Of a stretch of 64,000 nucleotides of DNA, positions 1 through 11,339 are shown in pieces. The notes beneath the pieces were generated by a model that saw nothing but the letters and a program-made list of their open reading frames with translations, did no database searches and was not told the DNA's origin. Position numbers and translations under genes: made by a program. Source of the DNA: Achatina immaculata (taxonomy: Eukaryota > Mollusca > Gastropoda > Stylommatophora > Achatinidae); the NCBI GenBank assembly GCA_009760885.1, contig CM019697.1, positions 28,388,710-28,452,709 on the forward strand, in the 5' to 3' direction. Position 1 is the stretch's first letter. Every line of letters starts with the position of its first letter.

Positions 1-595
1 CACAATGGAAGAATAGTACCACAGGGTCTGGAAACCTTTGATATCATTACATCAAGCATGTGAATGGAAATTGAGGCTGTGTTGGTGGCAATGGAATGGC
101 CAGTTGTCCATGATGTAGTTCATGGCATTATTGTGATTGATTCACAGAGTATGCTTCTTAAGACTTAGAATAAAAAAAAAAGGGGTTCATATGTTGACCC
201 AGTCAACTGCAAGGAGCCTAATGTGGTTTTAATGTCCAGGGCATGCGGGAGTACATGGAAATGAAGTGACAGACAAGCTTGCTGGACAGGCTAAACTAAA
301 TGGCAGGCTGACAAAGGACAAGGGTGACACTGCTAAAGCTGTATTGGAAAGACTGTTGGGAAAATGAAGAGTGGAAATGGAAGAACAATGTAAATGTGAA
401 GCAAGTGCTGGAGCTAGAACAAATTATGGGTGCTAGTGGGAAATTTAAACTGTGTGCCATAAAGTGTATCATTTGATGGGAACTATTAGCAAACATACTC
501 TTGGATGGATGCTTCGGTATGCGGCTGATATACTCGTATATGGGGCTGTCTTGGTGCAATGATGCCAAAGTCTGATTTTGAACCTTTGAAGTTTT
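1..595 (+). mobile_element. L-F LINE, 3' end with RNase H remnant
   Basis: Decayed 3' end of a non-LTR retrotransposon of the RT-RNase H kind. Plus-strand frames read EIEAVLVAMEWPV, then IVIDSQSMLLKT, then a GHAGVHGNE-like stretch broken by frameshifts and stops; these are RNase H blocks. The same blocks occur in better order near 33.3 kb (DSQSMLHKTERGLL, PGHAGVRSN) and on the minus strand near 9.1 kb, which defines the family. The 5' part lies outside the window. The shared 3' end reads like GCAATGATGCC near 560. Non-functional. Assignment to an I/Jockey-type LINE is inferred from RT plus RNase H in the copy at 32.7 kb. Confidence 0.6.
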
Positions 596-958
596 CGCTT
601 CCTTACTGTGATAACATCCTACAATGAATTTTAACAGGTTTCACACTTTCTGTCTAAATAAATTCCATTAAGGTGTGTTGTTCAACATTGGTGCAATTCT
701 GCAGCAGAATGGCCATGTTTATTTGATCTTGGCTTCAAGCAGATTAAAGGCAGAAGTACTGTGCTGTGAATGTTCAAACTACCATCAACCATTGTCAATG
801 TACTGTTTCAGCTTCTATCCAATGTGGTTAATGCATAATTTTCAAATTCCTTTACTTTTTATTTCTCCTCATATTATCACTATAACAGAGGAAAAGTGAA
901 TCAGGAACACTAGAACTGACATGTATGCGTGATCATGTCAGTCAAGAAGTTTTAATGG

Positions 959-1047
959 GAAAGCTAATAATCTCATCTGAGTTTGTAGGAAAACAGTTTA
1001 TAATGAGAAAGCTAATAATCTCACCTGAGTTCAGAATGTAGGAAAGC
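959..1047. repeat. Short direct repeat, two units
   Basis: The stretch starting GAAAGCTAATAATCTCA occurs twice about 46 bases apart (near 960 and 1006), each followed by CTGAGTT and GTAGGAAA. It is a local duplication in otherwise gene-free AT-rich DNA between 600 and 1290, in which I see nothing else. Confidence 0.6.
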
Positions 1048-1291
1048 AACAATGCATATTAAAATTACTGACCATTTAAAAAAAATAAATGAGAAAATTA
1101 GAGCTCAATTTTTTTTAAAAAAGTCAGTCCATAAAAACCTTTTCATTAACAATATGACAGCATACAACTGCTGCCATTGCACAACATTATTCTCTCAACT
1201 TTCCATGATATGGATGTACTTGGATATTGACAGCTATCTTATCACTGTTTCAATATTTTCAATCAAACTGCCTACATATTCTATGTCTGAC

Positions 1292-1376
1292 CTGATTTAT
1301 AAGTTGTTCAAAAGAACTTGCTAGCTTCTTGACATTTTCATCTGACCTACAGTCTTCTGGGCTTTCATCGTGTCTT
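1292..1376 (-). CDS. Candidate host-gene exon (85 bp)
   Basis: On the minus strand a pyrimidine-rich acceptor (TTTGTCTGTTTCAG) precedes 85 open bases, followed by a GTCAGA donor. The exon would begin with one base that completes a codon, then read RHDESPEDCRSDENVKKLAS and SSFEQLINQ, ending on a whole codon. The residue mix (charged, few low-complexity runs) looks like real protein and matches none of the transposon families here. The exon at 8003-8159 on the same strand ends with two bases of a codon, which fits this start. I do not recognise the protein. It could still be chance: short open stretches with AG/GT borders occur in AT-rich DNA. Confidence 0.4.
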
Positions 1377-2741
1377 CTGAAACAGACAAATGTCATGTAC
1401 TGGTGCATATTTACAAACTGGTGCAAAACAAAGAGCTGCCATAAAAACTTTGCAAATGCTTTCAACACTACTATAAGAAAAAGTCATCATGATTACAAAC
1501 ACTGGCACATTATTTTGCATGATTTTGCATCCTTCCCATGCCGTTAAACGTCATATAGGGCTTGCATGGTAGTTCGCCAAGTTTTCCTGTTTTCAGTGAG
1601 TTTTTCAACCCTATCAAGGGATTTTCTGCCCACTAAACTCTTTACAATGTCCTCTTTAGAGTTTCACGTGGCTGACCTCTTTTCCTCTGGCCTTTTATGC
1701 TTCACTTGATAGCTTGTTTTGGGATTCTCTGACTGTTTCTTTCCACACATGACCAACATATGTCCATCTCCTTTTTTTATCATCCATTAGACAGGCTGTT
1801 GTATGCTCATCTGCTTTATCTCTGCGTTGTTCTTGAATTTGTTCCCCTTTATACCAAGTATTTGTTTTCAAAAGAGTCCAATTTCTTGTCTATTTCTTTA
1901 GTTGTTTTCCAGCTTTTGCATGCATAAATGAGGGTGGAGTTACATTTGAACTGAATAATCTTAACTTAGTTTTTATGCTTATTAACTTTTGAATGCCACA
2001 AGTTCTCAAGATTCTTGAAGGCTAATGCTGCTTTTGCAATTCTACTGTCATTTCTGATGTCACCATCCTGGTCTATGTAGCTGCGTGGGGGATGCAAATT
2101 GACTGACCTCTTCAACATCTGTTCCTTCTATGTATATCTTCTCTTCATAATTAATGAGAAGTTTCATTATTTTTTTTTCCTTGTTAATTTCAAGTCCTAT
2201 TTTATTAGCCAGTGAAGATAGAGTATTGTTTTTTTCTTGCACTGAATTCACGTTGTCACTGATAAGAGTTATGTCATCAGCAAAATCAAGATCTTCTAGT
2301 TGGGTCCCGTGTACCCAAAACAATGCCTGTTTTACCTGTGCAGCATTTTTTCATTATGAAGTCTATAGCAATTCCAAAAAGCAAGAGAGATAGTATACAT
2401 TCTTGTTTCATGCCTGTTTCAATCTGGAATCATTCATTCATTCCTTCTTCTGTGTTGACTGCACAAACATATCCATTGTAGAGATCTCTAATGATGTTGA
2501 CAATTTTAGACGGCATTCCATATAGACTTAAAATTCTCCACAATGAATCTCTGTGTATGCTATCAAATGGCTTTTTAAAGTCTATGAAGTTCAGGATTAA
2601 TGGTTTTTGCTTTTTAATATATTCTTCAAGTATTATTCTTAGAGTAAAGATCTTCTCCTTTTTCAAAATCCTGCTTGTTCTTCTCTCATTGCAGTATCCA
2701 TTACATCTTTAAGTCTGTTCAGAATGATTTTGTAAAAAATA

Positions 2742-4119
2742 CTGTTAAAAAAAATAAAGAAACACAATAAATATTTATTTGTGATTTAAACTTAAGTTTG
2801 CTGATCAGACAAGGACAAATTGCCTGAAATGTTCATATATGGAAATCACTCGCTGACCTGAATTGTACTCAGCAAATGATCCATGAGCACAGAAAAGCAA
2901 CACTAGTCAAAACAGCATTTTTGACAATAACTCATGACAGGTTCACGAGAATCCCGTGAAACTTACTGAACACAAAACTCACTGACCATGTTATTAAACG
3001 CCTATAAAAGATTGATGCTCCCAATCAATTCATTTGAAAATTCAATGCACATATATGGCTCATCTCACTACAGAACAAGACTCATCATTACTGGACATTT
3101 ACAGACCGGACAATCACAAAGTGTAGTGGCCAGACAATTTAATGTGGTTAGAAGCACCATTTGTCATCTTTGGAGATGATTTCAAGAAACTGGCTCAGTT
3201 GCAGACCGGCCGTGCAGTGGAAGACCCATAGTCACAACTCCTGCTGAAGACCACTTCATATGGCTGTGTCACCTCAGGAATTGATTTGCATCTGCGTCCT
3301 CAACAGTCCAGTCAATGACAGCAGCTCGTCAAATTTCAGATCAAACGGTCAGGAACCGGCTGCATGACGCTGGTCTTTGGGCTAGAAGACCCTACAGAGG
3401 TCCTGTTCTTATGGACCAGCATCGCCAGAACCAACTGCAGTGGGCGAACCAGCATTGTCAATGAACCATTGCAAATGACTGGAGAAGGGTTTGGTATAGT
3501 GATGAATCATTCTTTCTGCTCCAGTGACATGATAGATGGAGAAGAGTTTACCACAGAGTCCATGAGCGCTACACCCAGAACTGTGTGTATGAAGCTCCTC
3601 CACATGGTGGTGGAGGTGCACTGGTGTGGGGGGACGATCAACTTCATGGGAAGACTGACCTGGTGCACACTGAAGGATGCCTGAATGCCCAATGATACGT
3701 CACTGAAATTCTTCATCCTCATGTCCCTCCAATTCTGGCTGCACCAGGGTCGATTTTTCAGCAGGATAATGCTCAACCTCATGTGGCACAACTCATCACC
3801 AAGTTCCTCACTGACAACAACATCCAGACCATTCCGTGGCCATCCATTTTATCAGACATGAACCCAACAGAACACTTATGGGATGAACTCAACAGACATG
3901 TCTGCCAGCGGAGGCCATACATCTTACTGAAACGGAGGCTTCAGTTGCAAAGAATAAAAGTCCAAACCAAATTTAATGAACATCATTTCATTGTTAAAGG
4001 CTTAATGTTTCTTCATGCCAAGATTGAAACATTAATTCCGTAAAATAAAATTTTGATACAAGTTTGAAATTTTGTGTTCATTACAACTACAGTAGTGTTG
4101 CGCTTCTTTTTTTGAATAG
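2742..4119 (+). mobile_element. Tc1-like DNA transposon
   Basis: Tc1/mariner element inserted in L-A. Both ends begin CTRTT then an A-run and GAA (CTGTTAAAAAAAA at left; complement of the right end CTATTCAAAAAAA), flanked by TA at 2740-2741 and 4120-4121. When the element is removed, the L-A sequence joins smoothly across one TA, matching the uninterrupted copy near 15.16 kb. About 1.4 kb, a near-normal length for the family. The transposase inside is broken by stops, so the copy is inactive by itself. Confidence 0.85.
2988..3925 (+). pseudogene. Tc1-type transposase, broken
   Basis: Plus-strand frames give a recognisable Tc1-family transposase: N-terminal helix-turn-helix region (GQSQSVVARQFNVVRSTICH, 2988-3179), the basic GRP stretch of the second DNA-binding domain (SGRPIVTTPAEDH, near 3225), and the DDE catalytic domain with SDESFF (near 3505), FQQDNAQPH (near 3765) and SDMNPTEHLWDELNR (3783-3900). 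These are the three acidic catalytic positions of DD34E transposases. In-frame stops and at least two frame changes between 3179 and 3783 show that no full protein can be made. In an intact element it would cut and paste at TA. Confidence 0.85.
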
Positions 4120-5519
4120 TATAATTTTGACACAATTGATAGTAAGGTTACTCCTTTTCAATTATTGCAGCTGCTAAGATTTCCCTTTTTGGGCATTTTA
4201 ACAATGATTTTTCTATTTAGAAGGGACTTTTTCTTCTTTCCAAACTTTATTAAACATTCTCTTTAGTTGTCTCATGTAGTCTCTGTTAATAGCTTTTAAC
4301 ATTTCGGCTGTTGTTTCATCTTCACCTGCAGTTTTGTTGTTAGCCATTAAATTCACTGCTGTTCCAATTTCGTTCAATGTAATTTCATCTAGGATGACAT
4401 TCAGTTGTGAGATTGGTAAGTTGGTTTCAAGGTTTATCAATTCTTTGAGTGTGGTCGATTAAGTATTTCTTGGAAGTGTTCAGCCTATCTTTGCTTTTGT
4501 TCTTTTACTTGATGCTAATAGGGTGCCAGTTTTGGTAAAGACTGGTCTTTCTTTGGATGTAATAGTAACTGTTAGCCTCTTTTATATGTTATATAGTTTT
4601 GTTGTCTCCTGTTCTTGCTGTTTTCTCTGCTTCTTGCACCATATTGTCCATGTATTGTCTTTTATCACTTCTAGCTGAACTTTTCACTTTATTATCTATT
4701 TCTTTGAATGTTGCTTTTTCCAAATCTTTCCAAGATCTATCTTTACATTCAACATGGCTATTTGGCTGCTCATTTTTCATATATATTTCATGTGTTTTTT
4801 TATATCCATGCTTTTCTACTTGTTTTTGCAGTCCAGTGCTTGGTTTTGGTGCTGTGACTATGGCTGTGGTGTAAGAATTCCATAATTCATCTATATGTCT
4901 CCTCTACCTCATTGAATATTGCAAAATGATTGGTAAGTTCCAGACAGAAATTACTGTAAGTATTTTATTCTCATAGGCTATGGCTGTTTATCTTTCTGAG
5001 TACTGCTTTCTTATGTTGGCTTTTCAATTTTAGTCTTATTTTCCCTATACACAGATTATGATCACTGGTGATGTCTGTGCACCTATATACACTTACATCT
5101 ATTAGAGATGTTCTGAATTGCTTTCTAATACAAAAATGATCTATCTGATTTCTGGTTCTATCATCTGGAGATATCCATGTTGTCTTATGTATCTCTTTGT
5201 GTGGAAATATTGTTCCCCCAATGATCATGCCCTCTGTTAGACATATTTCAATTAATCTTTCTCCATTCTGACTTACCATATCAATTCCTTCTTTCCTCAT
5301 TACCTTTTTGACATCAGTGTTATCTTTTCCTACCTTGGCATAGAAGTCTCCATGACAATTAGCATGTTGTGTTTAAGGACTATGTTAATGAGTTGTTGTA
5401 GCTGGTGATAGAACACATTTACCACAAAAAATATCTGCAGGAACTACTGAACTGTTTCTCTCAAGCATGTAAAGACTTTAGACACGGAATAAGCATAATT
5501 AAAACCAATGCATTGTGCC

Positions 5520-5795
5520 ATAACATAGAAACTGCAATATCATCATCAATTCAAGTGCCATGCCACGTGGTGTAGGTGATCACTTCTCTCCACAATTCCC
5601 TGTCTTTAGACTTGATTATGAGATCTGCTGGTGACTTTCTTCCTAGTCACACTGACAATCCATCTAGTAACTTCTCTCTCTGTCTCTTCTTCCTTCAGTT
5701 TTTCCTGTTGCCACAGTGTGTTCCAATTTTCCTCTTCTCAGGAAATTACCTATAAATCTCACTTGTCTGACTCTGATCATCACCACCGATGACAA
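5520..5795 (-). mobile_element. L-D LINE, 3' end fragment
   Basis: This stretch matches 24.24-24.49 kb almost base for base at low divergence: CCATGCCACGTGGTGTAGG, then CTTTAGACTTGATTATGAG, and the CCTCTTCTCAG region. On the minus strand it encodes the C-terminal tail of the RT protein, ending ATRHG-like. It is the 3' end only; the rest is missing. 5410-5520 between this and L-A holds nothing I recognise. Confidence 0.75.
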
Positions 5796-5835
5796 TAAAG
5801 AATATCTATGGAAATCAAATGCAAGCTGATTTTCA

Positions 5836-6372
5836 TTCATTCATTCATTTGCATGTCCCTTGAGGAACTTTACCTCCCAAACAGCACTCCTGTAGGCCTC
5901 TCAGTTGTGAGCAAGATGGCCTGCTGCTGATCCATCCATTTGCAGATCGTCAACGATGTCTTGCAGCCATCTTCGTTTTGGTCTTCCTCTCTTTTTCCCA
6001 TTATGTATCCTTCCAATATGGTCTTCTCTAAATTATCATGACGTTTAATGTGTCCAAAATATTTAAGTTTTCTCTCTTTAATCCTCTTTACTAGCCAGCC
6101 TTCTTCAATATTAAGCTCTTGTAGTATATTTGTCCTTTTTTGTGTCCATTCTTCTGTAGCATTTACATTCAAAGGGATTTATGTGTTTCTCAACTATTTA
6201 GTTAAGTGTCCAGGTCTCACAGGCATATGTTGCAATGGGAAAGATGCATGCCCTTAAAAATCTTATTTTTGTGGTTCTGTCCGCTCCTCTCCACAGATTC
6301 TTTATTTGTTTTACTTTCTGAAGAGCGATAGATGTCCTCCTTTTAATTTCCCTCATTGTATCTCCACTATGT
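5836..6372 (-). mobile_element. L-C LINE, 3' end fragment
   Basis: Begins with a CATT repeat (the 3' tail complement), then the L-C C-terminus on the minus strand: KRIKERKLKYFGHIKRHDNL and EKTILEGYIMGKREEDQNED in 5870-6172, and further up GDTMREIKRR-like sequence to about 6370, where similarity stops. The KYFGH and GKRKRGRQRRRW region is typical of the end of RTE/BovB proteins. 5'-truncated and frameshifted. Confidence 0.8.
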
Positions 6373-7995
6373 TATTTGTGATAAATGAACAATTCTTCCT
6401 GGATGTAGTCTGGGAGTTGCACCACTTCTGCTCGATGATGCTTATATGATAGGAAGACAAGACCCCTGTCACTACCTTTCATCAGTGACACATTTTCACC
6501 TTCCATGGAAGCATTGAATGTCACATGCAGAAGTGGTATCACTATTTATGAACATAAACTGCTTAGCAGCTGTAGCTTTGCTGACTTGGCAAAATCTGCA
6601 GAATAGAAGATTAACACATCTCTAAAGATATTCTTCATAGACACGGCACATGAACTGCAAGGCAACTAAAACTGCATTCTAAAGATGTGCGCAGATGAGA
6701 TATAAAGACGCTGAACACAGATTTGACTTCTGATTCACCAATGGCAGTAGGTTGGATTTGACCATTCCACATTGTCACAAGCAACACTCCAATTGTTAAG
6801 AAGTTTGATGTGGAGCTGGATTTCTGCAATGGTGGTTGGTAGTTGAGAGTGTTTGTGTCCTGTGGTGGCTCTTTGAAGCTTGACTGAGTGTGGTGCAAAC
6901 AGAAATGCATGAACGTGACAAATGAGTAACACCGTCAAATGCTTTCAAGATGGAGGTCGGTTCTGTGTGCTGAAGCTACTGAGATAGTGCTATGGCACCA
7001 CTGTGAGTGTGAACTTCATGCAGACAGCATCGATGATTCTTCAATATGTCTACTTGGCCAGTGATGACCTATGATGGTCTTTGTGTGTTTTGGTCCAGCT
7101 TGCCACCTTAGATACAGAGTCTGTGCCAACAGTGACGCTGACTAGTCTCACATTTGGACTTTTGTAATTCCAAAACTGGCATCCACACTGAATGGCTCAT
7201 CATCAGAGACTGATACGAGGGGCCATCAATGAACATTATGTGTGATACTCACTGGCACAGGAGGTAGAGCAATTATGGGAGTAACTCGTTCACAATGATA
7301 CTGAGAACCTAATTCTGCATACTGCACACAATAGGGAAGCCCAGTCACCAACTGCTATCAATCTATTGCTTACTTTGTGGAGCGCTGTAAATTCTGTGCA
7401 GACAGTGAAGCTCATTCAAGAATAAACATTCAAATACAGACCTTCAGAAACAAAAACAGAAGAAACTAAAAACAAGAACATTAAAATTTGTAACCACTGT
7501 TACAAAAATCCACAATAATTAATTCATTGACTGCTCTATGGAAAATGTTCCAGTAAGAGAAATTTTACTGTTGAATTCAATAATCTTTGTACAGTTTTGA
7601 TTCATATTTAAAAAAAAAAATTCCTGTCTTTATTTGATGGGTTACAGCTGCTAATAACAATTTTGAATGGTATTGTCATGCCTACGTATATAACCATAAC
7701 CTGTGATAACTCCAACACTATCAGCAATATCAATTTAGCAAAATTATGTTATGCAAAACATTTTTCTAGTTAATAATCTGTCTGTGGTTTTCAGATGGTC
7801 TGGGATCTTTGTGACAACAAATATACATATAAATTGGGCTAAAATCAGCTGAAAGTTTTTTAAAGAAACTAATAATAAAGTGTTCTCTGTTTCAAATAAA
7901 TATTCACAATCTGAACATTTTAAAAATAAAAACACTATCCTAAGTTAAATATGAGATAAATAATTTCTAGTCAAATTTCTTTTCCTGTTCATGAT
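6373..7995. other. No gene recognised
   Basis: About 1.6 kb without a supportable gene. 6373-7440 is less AT-rich than the flanks, with several short open frames on the minus strand (for example 6635-6910), but I recognise no domain; an unidentified decayed element is possible. 7440-7995 is AT-rich with a poly-A run near 7610. Confidence 0.5.
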
Positions 7996-8002
7996 TACTG
8001 AC

Positions 8003-8159
8003 CTGTCACTGGCATTCTTCTCATGCTGAAATCCATGACAATTTTCTTTAATCTGAGGTGGATCTCTTGAGTTCAAACAGTTCCAGTGATAGGCTGGTAT
8101 GACAGACTGTAAACTCTGAAACAGATGTTGGCTTTCAAACTGTAATTCACTAAGAAACA
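8003..8159 (-). CDS. Candidate host-gene exon (157 bp)
   Basis: Minus strand: a strong polypyrimidine acceptor (TTTCTTCTTCCTTTCAG) leads into 157 open bases that end in CCAGTGACAG followed by GTCAGT, a near-consensus donor. Read with two starting bases belonging to a split codon, it encodes 51 codons (FLSELQFESQHLFQSLQSVI, then PAYHWNCLNSRDPPQIKENC and HGFQHEKNASD) and ends with two bases of a codon. That phase fits the start of the candidate exon at 1292-1376. It matches no repeat family here. I cannot name the protein. Confidence 0.5.
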
Positions 8160-8930
8160 CTGAAAGGAAGAAGAAATGCATATTTCACAAGAAAAACTAC
8201 AGGCCAGTTTTCCAATGATCTCAGGAATCTAACAACTGTGGCAAAATGCCTTCATAAATCTATATAGCTAGATAGTTATTACAACTGAATAGCGATGACA
8301 ATACTTATAAAAATCTTGGGAGTTGGCGGGAAGTAGACTGTAGAGCCTTATTTCTCTATATTTACAGGAATATCAGGTGTATGTTTACAAAAAAAAAAGA
8401 AAAAAAAAACTGTAAGGTGAGAGAAAGAGAATGAGAGGCATAGGTGTTCCAGTTATTCTGTAACAGCATGTTTTTTTTTAAACCAATTATAAATATCTGG
8501 AAATGTACATAAAAGAATTACCGTATTTCCCACCACACAGCCAGCATATAAGACACAACTATAACTTGGCAAGTAACATTTTGGTGCAAAAACTAAAAAC
8601 TACACCTTTTCCATAAATTCATAACTCTCCCCATCATTAGGGTTTTGGTCTAAGTTGCACCTACTGGATATTTTCCTACTGAGTTTCTTAAGTAAAACAT
8701 GCAACTAACTTTATAAATTCTGGTATATCTGCTAGGTTCAAGGTTAAAAATTCGGACTCCCACATCACTGCATTCAGGACAGCACCATATATGCACTGCA
8801 ACATGCCGCAGTATCCACCCAAGAGTTTGTTAATATTTACCATGAAGTTTTGATTGTTTATGATGGATTTTTTGCCACACAGTTTGGACTTCCTGCCAGC
8901 ACCCTTAATTTGTCTCAGATCCATTAATCT
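8160..8930. other. AT-rich non-coding DNA
   Basis: No gene seen. Contains A-runs near 8390-8410 and a short stretch near 8521 (CCGTATTT then CATATAAGAC) that resembles the ends of widespread palindromic MITE-like repeats, but no partner arm is present. Confidence 0.5.
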
Positions 8931-8934
8931 TCTT

Positions 8935-9330
8935 ATATCTACACTGTCCTTCCATTCCCACTCTTCATTTTTCTGCAGTCCAATACAGCCTTAGAAATGT
9001 CACCCTTGTCCATTCTGTCTGCCTTTTATTTTAGCCTGTCCAGCAAGTCATTTCCATGTACTCTATATGGCCTGGACAGTAAATCCACATTAGACTCATC
9101 ACATTTGATGGGGTAACAGAGTAACCCATTCTGTTTGAAGCAATTTCTTCTCACAATGACACCATCAACCACATCATGGGCTTCTAGCTGTTCCATTGTC
9201 GGTGTGATTTCGATTTGCAGACTTGATGTAGTCACATCAAAGGCTCCTGAACCCTGTGCAACTACTTGCAGCCACTTTTCTGAATCATTGAGCTATTTGT
9301 ATATTATCTGAAGAACTAAAGTGACACTGG
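8935..9330 (-). mobile_element. L-F LINE, RNase H fragment
   Basis: Minus-strand frame 9026-9235 reads MEQLEAHDVVDGVIV, then after a degraded stretch YRVHGNDLLDRLK, followed by a RMDKGD-like tail. The order of blocks matches the L-F RNase H remnant at 1-595 (EIEAV, IVIDSQSM, HGNE, LAGQAK, KDKGD). It lacks RT and 3' UTR and is a decayed fragment. 9331-9982 shows nothing I can name. Confidence 0.55.
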
Positions 9331-9984
9331 ATGAGATCCTGAACCCGAAGTTCAACTTCCCCATGTGTGCAAACCTGATATTCACTGCCTTTGTCAGCTG
9401 AGGTCTGTCCTGTACCTGTTACCAATTCTCATCTTTGGGCACCTCATCAAGATTGCAAATTGACATTATTGTATGTTATATTTGCACTCATAATGTTAGC
9501 ATTGGCTAACTTGCTTGGAGTTTATCAATTAGCTCACAAACTACAGCACTGTCAAAGCAGTATACTCAGGTCTGTGCATCTATCACTCATGGAACTTCAT
9601 AACCTGAGTACAGTTTATACTGATACTTGAATTCCTGGTACATTGTTTTTGATGTTATGACAGATGGTGTACCAATAGTTGCCAGGGCAAGTTAGACAAA
9701 TTTCTTTATTGCAGTGCATTCACCAAATGCCTGGATGCTGCCTCTAATTTACCATTATTAATTGAATATTATAGTAAATATATTAAGTAATATACCTGTT
9801 ACATAATTACAAACTGGCTACAAAGAACATACAATATTATCTACCTGGATCTTAAACACTGATGTTTAATTGATAGTCTAATACCACTAACTTCTGTCCA
9901 AAGGCCTGCCCAAATCTAATGAGTGAAATATAGGATGCAGTATGATTTTTGGAGGAGTATTTTTTTTTTTAAAAAGTATCTTAT

Positions 9985-10689
9985 GTGCTGAAAATCAACA
10001 TAGGACTAAAGATCAATGTAGGAAAGACAAAGTTAATGAAGCAAAATGTGAACAACAGAAATGTACTCAGAGTAGATAACAAGTTAGTGGAGGAGGTCAA
10101 CGAATTTGTATACCTTGGCAGCAGAGTAGTAGAAAATGGAGACAGCACAGAGGACATCAACAGCAGACTTACTAGAGCAAACCAGGCTTTTGCAATGCTG
10201 CAGACTATATGGAAATCAAAAAAACTAAGCATAAATATGAAAATCAGGATATTTAAGAGTAATGTTCTAAGTGTACTACTCTATGGAAGTAAATGCTGGA
10301 AAATCACCAAAACCATAGAAAACAAGTTGAATTCTTTCCAGACTAAATGTTTACGAAGAATTAGACAAATATTTTGGCCAAACACCATAAGAAATATCAT
10401 CTTATTAGCAGAAATGCAGATGAAACCACTGACAACAGTTATTGAGGAAAGACGCTGTCGATGGTTGGGACATGTGCTCCGAATGACTGACAACTCACTA
10501 CCAAAAATAGCATTAAGATGGACACCACAGGGGAAAAGAAGTAAGGGTAGACCAAAAGAGACATGGAGAAGAACAACAGAAAGGATGTTGAGCAATAGAG
10601 GGCTCACCTGGGCAAGAGCAGAAAAAAAGGCGAAGGACAGGCATTTGTGGAAAACCCTTGTGGAAGCCCCATGTGCCCTGGGCACTTAA
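9985..10689 (+). CDS. RT C-terminal part of L-B, open reading frame
   Basis: 234 open codons with no stop. They cover the part of a LINE protein after the catalytic palm: GLKINVGKTKLM, then VNEFVYLGSRVVENGDSTED (the YLGS block), LLYGSKCWKITKTIENKL, CLRRIRQIF, RRCRWLGHVLRM and GKRSKGRPKETWRR, ending at TAA at 10687. RT fingers, palm and the EN domain are missing, so it cannot be active. The first few codons before LKINIGLKINVG belong partly to flanking sequence. Function in an intact copy: target-primed reverse transcription. Confidence 0.8.
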   Translation: MLKINIGLKINVGKTKLMKQNVNNRNVLRVDNKLVEEVNEFVYLGSRVVENGDSTEDINSRLTRANQAFAMLQTIWKSKKLSINMKIRIFKSNVLSVLLYGSKCWKITKTIENKLNSFQTKCLRRIRQIFWPNTIRNIILLAEMQMKPLTTVIEERRCRWLGHVLRMTDNSLPKIALRWTPQGKRSKGRPKETWRRTTERMLSNRGLTWARAEKKAKDRHLWKTLVEAPCALGT

Positions 10690-10708
10690 GGTTCAGAGAG
10701 AGAGAGAG
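9990..10708 (+). mobile_element. L-B LINE, 5'-truncated 3' end
   Basis: 5'-truncated copy of L-B ending in a short (GA)n tail. ATGTGCT on both sides (9983-9989 and 10709-10715) is a probable 7-bp target-site duplication. It is nearly identical to the matching part of the copy at 34.8-36.5 kb, so both insertions are young relative to the heavily decayed L-A and L-C copies. Confidence 0.85.
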
Positions 10709-10715
10709 ATGTGCT

Positions 10716-11339
10716 ATGATATTCTGAAATTTTATTTTTAAAAGAAACATTTGTCTCATTTACTTTTGTAGATTTTATGTAAATAAAATTAATGTAATGC
10801 AGCACTTTCCAATTAAAATCCTATAATAATTATGGACCTTTTATTAATTTACTATTACAACTGCAATTGAATAAAATTTACTTTTCTTGATTTAATGCCT
10901 GCAAACTACAATGAAATCATTTTAGTCAAATTTCCACATGACTACCTTATCAATCAATAACATGGTGAGCCAAGTCAAGTTTTTAAAAACACACTTACTC
11001 TTAAACAGTTCTTAATATCCAGTTCACTCTATCACTTTTTTATTCTTCAGTTTAGAGAAACTAATCCTCCTAATGCCACAGTTAGCATTATTGAACTGTT
11101 AGCATTATTCTGTAAACTAAACTGTTATCTCAGTGTTAGGAAATGAACCATATAATGATTTCAGAAAATGTAAAGCCTCAAGTGCGATATTTTTTTCATC
11201 TACCTGTGTACTTCCATATTTCATTATGGAAGTAAATGCAATGCCCCATCATAAAATTATCCGATTTTTGTGGCTTAAGTAACTATTTTGGAAAAAATAA
11301 AATATAATCTAGACTTACAGATCTATACTGTGAAAACAC
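10716..11339. other. AT-rich non-coding DNA
   Basis: No gene or repeat family recognised. Contains short direct duplications (GAACTGTTAGCATTATT near 11090) typical of local slippage. Confidence 0.5.

Larger units (their letters stand above)
1530..5409 (-). mobile_element. L-A LINE copy 1, split by a Tc1 element
   Basis: Long minus-strand copy of an EN-RT non-LTR retrotransposon, 3' end at left (near 1530), interrupted at 2740-4121 by a Tc1-type element. Conserved pieces on the minus strand: C-terminal region (1530-1800), RT palm DLDFADDITLISDNVNSVQE with GLEINKEK (2060-2323), RT core FIDFKKPFDSIHRDSLWRI (2430-2666), RT N-terminal part with MANNKTAGEDETTAEMLKAI (4213-4440), and EN end with WISPDDRTRNQIDHFCIRK and SDHNLCIGKIRLK (4971-5300). 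Domain order EN then RT, no RNase H seen. Truncated 5' at about 5409, just past the GDFN block region. Many stops and frameshifts make it non-functional. Other copies here: 13.9-19.0, 44.1-49.3 and 50.5-52.0 kb. Confidence 0.85.

Noticed and set aside
8521..8600. MITE with CCGTATTT...TATAAGAC end
   Set aside because: Only one end resembles such repeats; no inverted partner or duplication in the next kilobase.
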